A stretch of 64,000 nt of DNA, from positions 7,564,001-7,628,000 of the forward strand of contig CBDCVZ010000010.1 in assembly GCA_965223215.1 (NCBI GenBank). The letters are read 5' to 3'. This stretch comes from JABDMH01 sp965223215. Lineage in GTDB: Bacteria; Bacteroidota; Bacteroidia; Chitinophagales; Saprospiraceae. A program made the translations under genes and the position numbers. The notes under the pieces were generated by a model. The model was given only the letters and a program-made list of their open reading frames with translations. It had not been told where the DNA came from and ran no database searches. This document shows, one piece after another, positions 63,201 to 64,000 of this stretch (position 1 is the stretch's first letter; every line of letters starts with the position of its first letter).

Positions 63201-64000
63201 CAGGAGTGGCAGTACGGTCATTGTGGGTGATGATTGTATCGCAGGATATGATAATGGCACCCCCACAGGAATCGTTTTCAGCAATGGCCAAGGCAGATAG
63301 TTCAAAGGTGATAGCAGTATCTATTGAACCTAAGTTCGAAACAAATAACCGGTAAGGCTGACCTTCAGTACTATTGAAATGTGGTGTGCTTTGATTGGTA
63401 TAGAGATTCTGGTTAATAAAGCAAAACACATCTTCACAATGTCCTTCCCTCAATTGAACCTTAAGAGGCGTACCTGAGTTTTTGATAAAAACGTTATCGC
63501 CATTTCCTATGAAATCGTACCAGATACCTGCTACAATTTGTCCACAATTGGTATCGCGTGTGGCAAATCTTGAATTCGCATTAATTAAAATATTTTGATC
63601 TGTTATAAGTGTGAGTGTCTGTGCATTTTCGCAAAGATCATTAACCGGTGGCACACCACAGGCGACCTCCACGGTAAAAGTTGCCTCATAAGTACGAGAG
63701 AAGGCGAAATAATAGGTCTTGCCTACTTCTGTTTGAAAACTGTAGTTATAGGTGTTTGTGAAACTGCTATTAAGATGCGTTAGTCCTTCGCATGATCCTT
63801 CCAAAACGCTGATGTAAAGATAAGAGCCTGATAGTGTAATCCTCATGACTTCGCCAGTACCTGCTATTTTCATCCAGCTTGTCGGTAAACTGTCGATGCC
63901 ACCATAATAATCAGGTACGCCACTTAGCGGCTCGTTACCAGTCACCGTATCTTGAATGGTCGCTCCACAAGTGAGGATGAGTGCTTGATCACAATAGAAA
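60205..64000 (-). CDS. Giant extracellular repeat protein, N terminus beyond the window
   Basis: The reading frame stays open to the right edge (translated there as FYCDQALILTCGATIQDTVT), so the gene is partial and more than 1260 residues are visible. It consists of about ten repeats of 110-125 residues. Each begins N-D-x-C-x-x-A and holds a Cys, the core G-x-W-Y-x-F-x-G-x-G, a strand, x-G-x-C-x-x-L-x-C, and ends with an aromatic-rich strand (Y-x-x-x-V). The conserved Cys pairs suggest disulfides. The last 70 residues (LNGIIQAGSSINSFATLITG to IKIDDCQ) resemble the C-terminal stacked-beta domain of Bacteroidota surface proteins. Probably an adhesin or secreted structural protein; a barrel-type gene follows. 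Confidence 0.85.
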   Translation of the reverse strand, partial: FYCDQALILTCGATIQDTVTGNEPLSGVPDYYGGIDSLPTSWMKIAGTGEVMRITLSGSYLYISVLEGSCEGLTHLNSSFTNTYNYSFQTEVGKTYYFAFSRTYEATFTVEVACGVPPVNDLCENAQTLTLITDQNILINANSRFATRDTNCGQIVAGIWYDFIGNGDNVFIKNSGTPLKVQLREGHCEDVFCFINQNLYTNQSTPHFNSTEGQPYRLFVSNLGSIDTAITFELSALAIAENDSCGGAIIISCDTIITHNDRTATPEEPYGETSLWYRFSSTEDQVLTFTQLNNPFYFKVLEGLCEDLTESFCIDYVYQETKILLLANVDYFFQVYTINQGSLLSFEVSCSDPLLNDQCSGASPIIPNQPVLADISSSSITGISTCTNKLAPGLWYSFEGTGKFHVFRTDSYHDIFRMQILSGSCGSLDCIASYDMDTYQPIQFLSQEGLTYRVFIQPRYSTYTPGYIQFRMRLHDLPANDSCHAAIELQPDFAYLQDLTYATPDQNQCSDLPGVWYKINGNDSIVQINNFGSSHDVHIMRGTCDQLECITGHVNGSFDNYRFYAQSGHEYFVHFQNVTYLDFNINFDTLIFNDHCEEAVDLTCGQSYSNNFSLASKQTIDDVCGPSKEGFWYRYQGAEKYLEFKLTGPIYDVGLDIMDGDCDAAIATCLASPSLQKDDSYFFRAEQDVPYWIHVKDQYHTNTEYNLYFDCHDTSINTSCQQAFQLPNDTSFSSSFAFSEPKDYQFGPCNTYNGKLWYTFVGDGLVKQGHLSNGQLILLEGDCQNLSCLTSNSSSFNFKSEAGKTYYILLANYTTGNFNFSFQSFAPLPNDQREGAEQISCGFDQVISFEGATHDSTACFNHSNTRGLWYTLTGSDQLLSFSTLPNYADYQLSIFHRINDSLICLMARQVTRYSPAYYFGKLDSTYLINISEYFPSNDFTRVQVQCLEISENLICDRAEPLICNDTIFTTIEDQYDEPDACDLYNDDGGRWYYLNGTGEIIKFKLLRGNEFILSVMKGDCKTGQCILYDWVSNGDSILFHAEQGTVYFLKMDGYNSYDYEILVECLAPPPGEGCTNAQLLHYDEEVSFDPALYLPNITCSNYGYYNGIWYKFYSEHRTKSTLQILNNGSAYVSLIKNACGGECHTDLPYNYSSNSYEFETEAKTWYYISIEPQNYAAELSLILSDIPGSYISPCLETQTLSYTSLPNGDHLNGIIQAGSSINSFATLITGEANFIWQAPDSILMGSNFEVAPNAEFEIKIDDCQ

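Overview
The window reads as a chromosome segment of a member of the Bacteroidota, most likely a Saprospiria/Cytophagia-type free-living heterotroph. This is an inference from gene families: large two-unit FtsX/MacB-like permeases paired with PadR regulators, a membrane-anchored winged-helix regulator, sortilin/BNR-repeat 'glycosyl hydrolase' proteins, FG-GAP and DUF3179 lipoproteins, TlpA/DsbD-N-like proteins, and a giant extracellular repeat protein with a C-terminal domain of the Bacteroidota surface-protein type. I saw no rRNA, tRNA, CRISPR array, intact insertion sequence, phage gene or replication origin.

Layout. 0.1-8.4 kb (all minus): membrane-bound wHTH regulator, SLC12-type cation-chloride cotransporter, FG-GAP lipoprotein, sortilin-like BNR protein. 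8.7-15.1 kb (plus): YceI-like protein, Tat-exported enolase-superfamily enzyme, methionine aminopeptidase, and an isoquinoline 1-oxidoreductase-type molybdenum hydroxylase pair. 15.3-27.6 kb: a permease array. One module is PadR-permease-permease (minus); a lone permease (plus) and a second PadR-permease module (plus) follow. Both padR genes have a palindrome containing TGTAG/CTACA just upstream, and decayed gene pieces lie between the modules. 27.8-37.8 kb: second sortilin-like protein, Hsp20, another permease, a TlpA/DsbD-N pair and a beta-propeller glycosidase-like protein. 37.8-46.9 kb: sixth permease, a two-gene LuxR unit, a TPR histidine kinase, tandem small lipoproteins, a membrane protein and a sodium:solute symporter.

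46.9-52.0 kb is a complete quinol/cytochrome-independent-looking but classical cNOR set, norC-norB-norQ-norD (minus), with a divergent Rrf2 regulator and an inverted repeat in the shared promoter region: a nitric oxide detoxification or denitrification unit. 52-57.3 kb holds catabolic or periplasmic enzymes (GH3 glycosidase, sulfatase, Tat-exported aldo/keto reductase). 57.5-64 kb holds a DUF3179 lipoprotein, an SRPBCC protein with a small companion, and a barrel-like protein next to a giant ten-repeat secreted protein that runs off the right edge.

The most distinctive feature is the permease family: six large permeases, no ABC ATPase or membrane-fusion partner anywhere in the window, and a short cytoplasmic N-terminal prefix found only on the three copies that sit in PadR operons. 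Permease and PadR families, and the prefix, are known; what this arrangement does is not clear to me.
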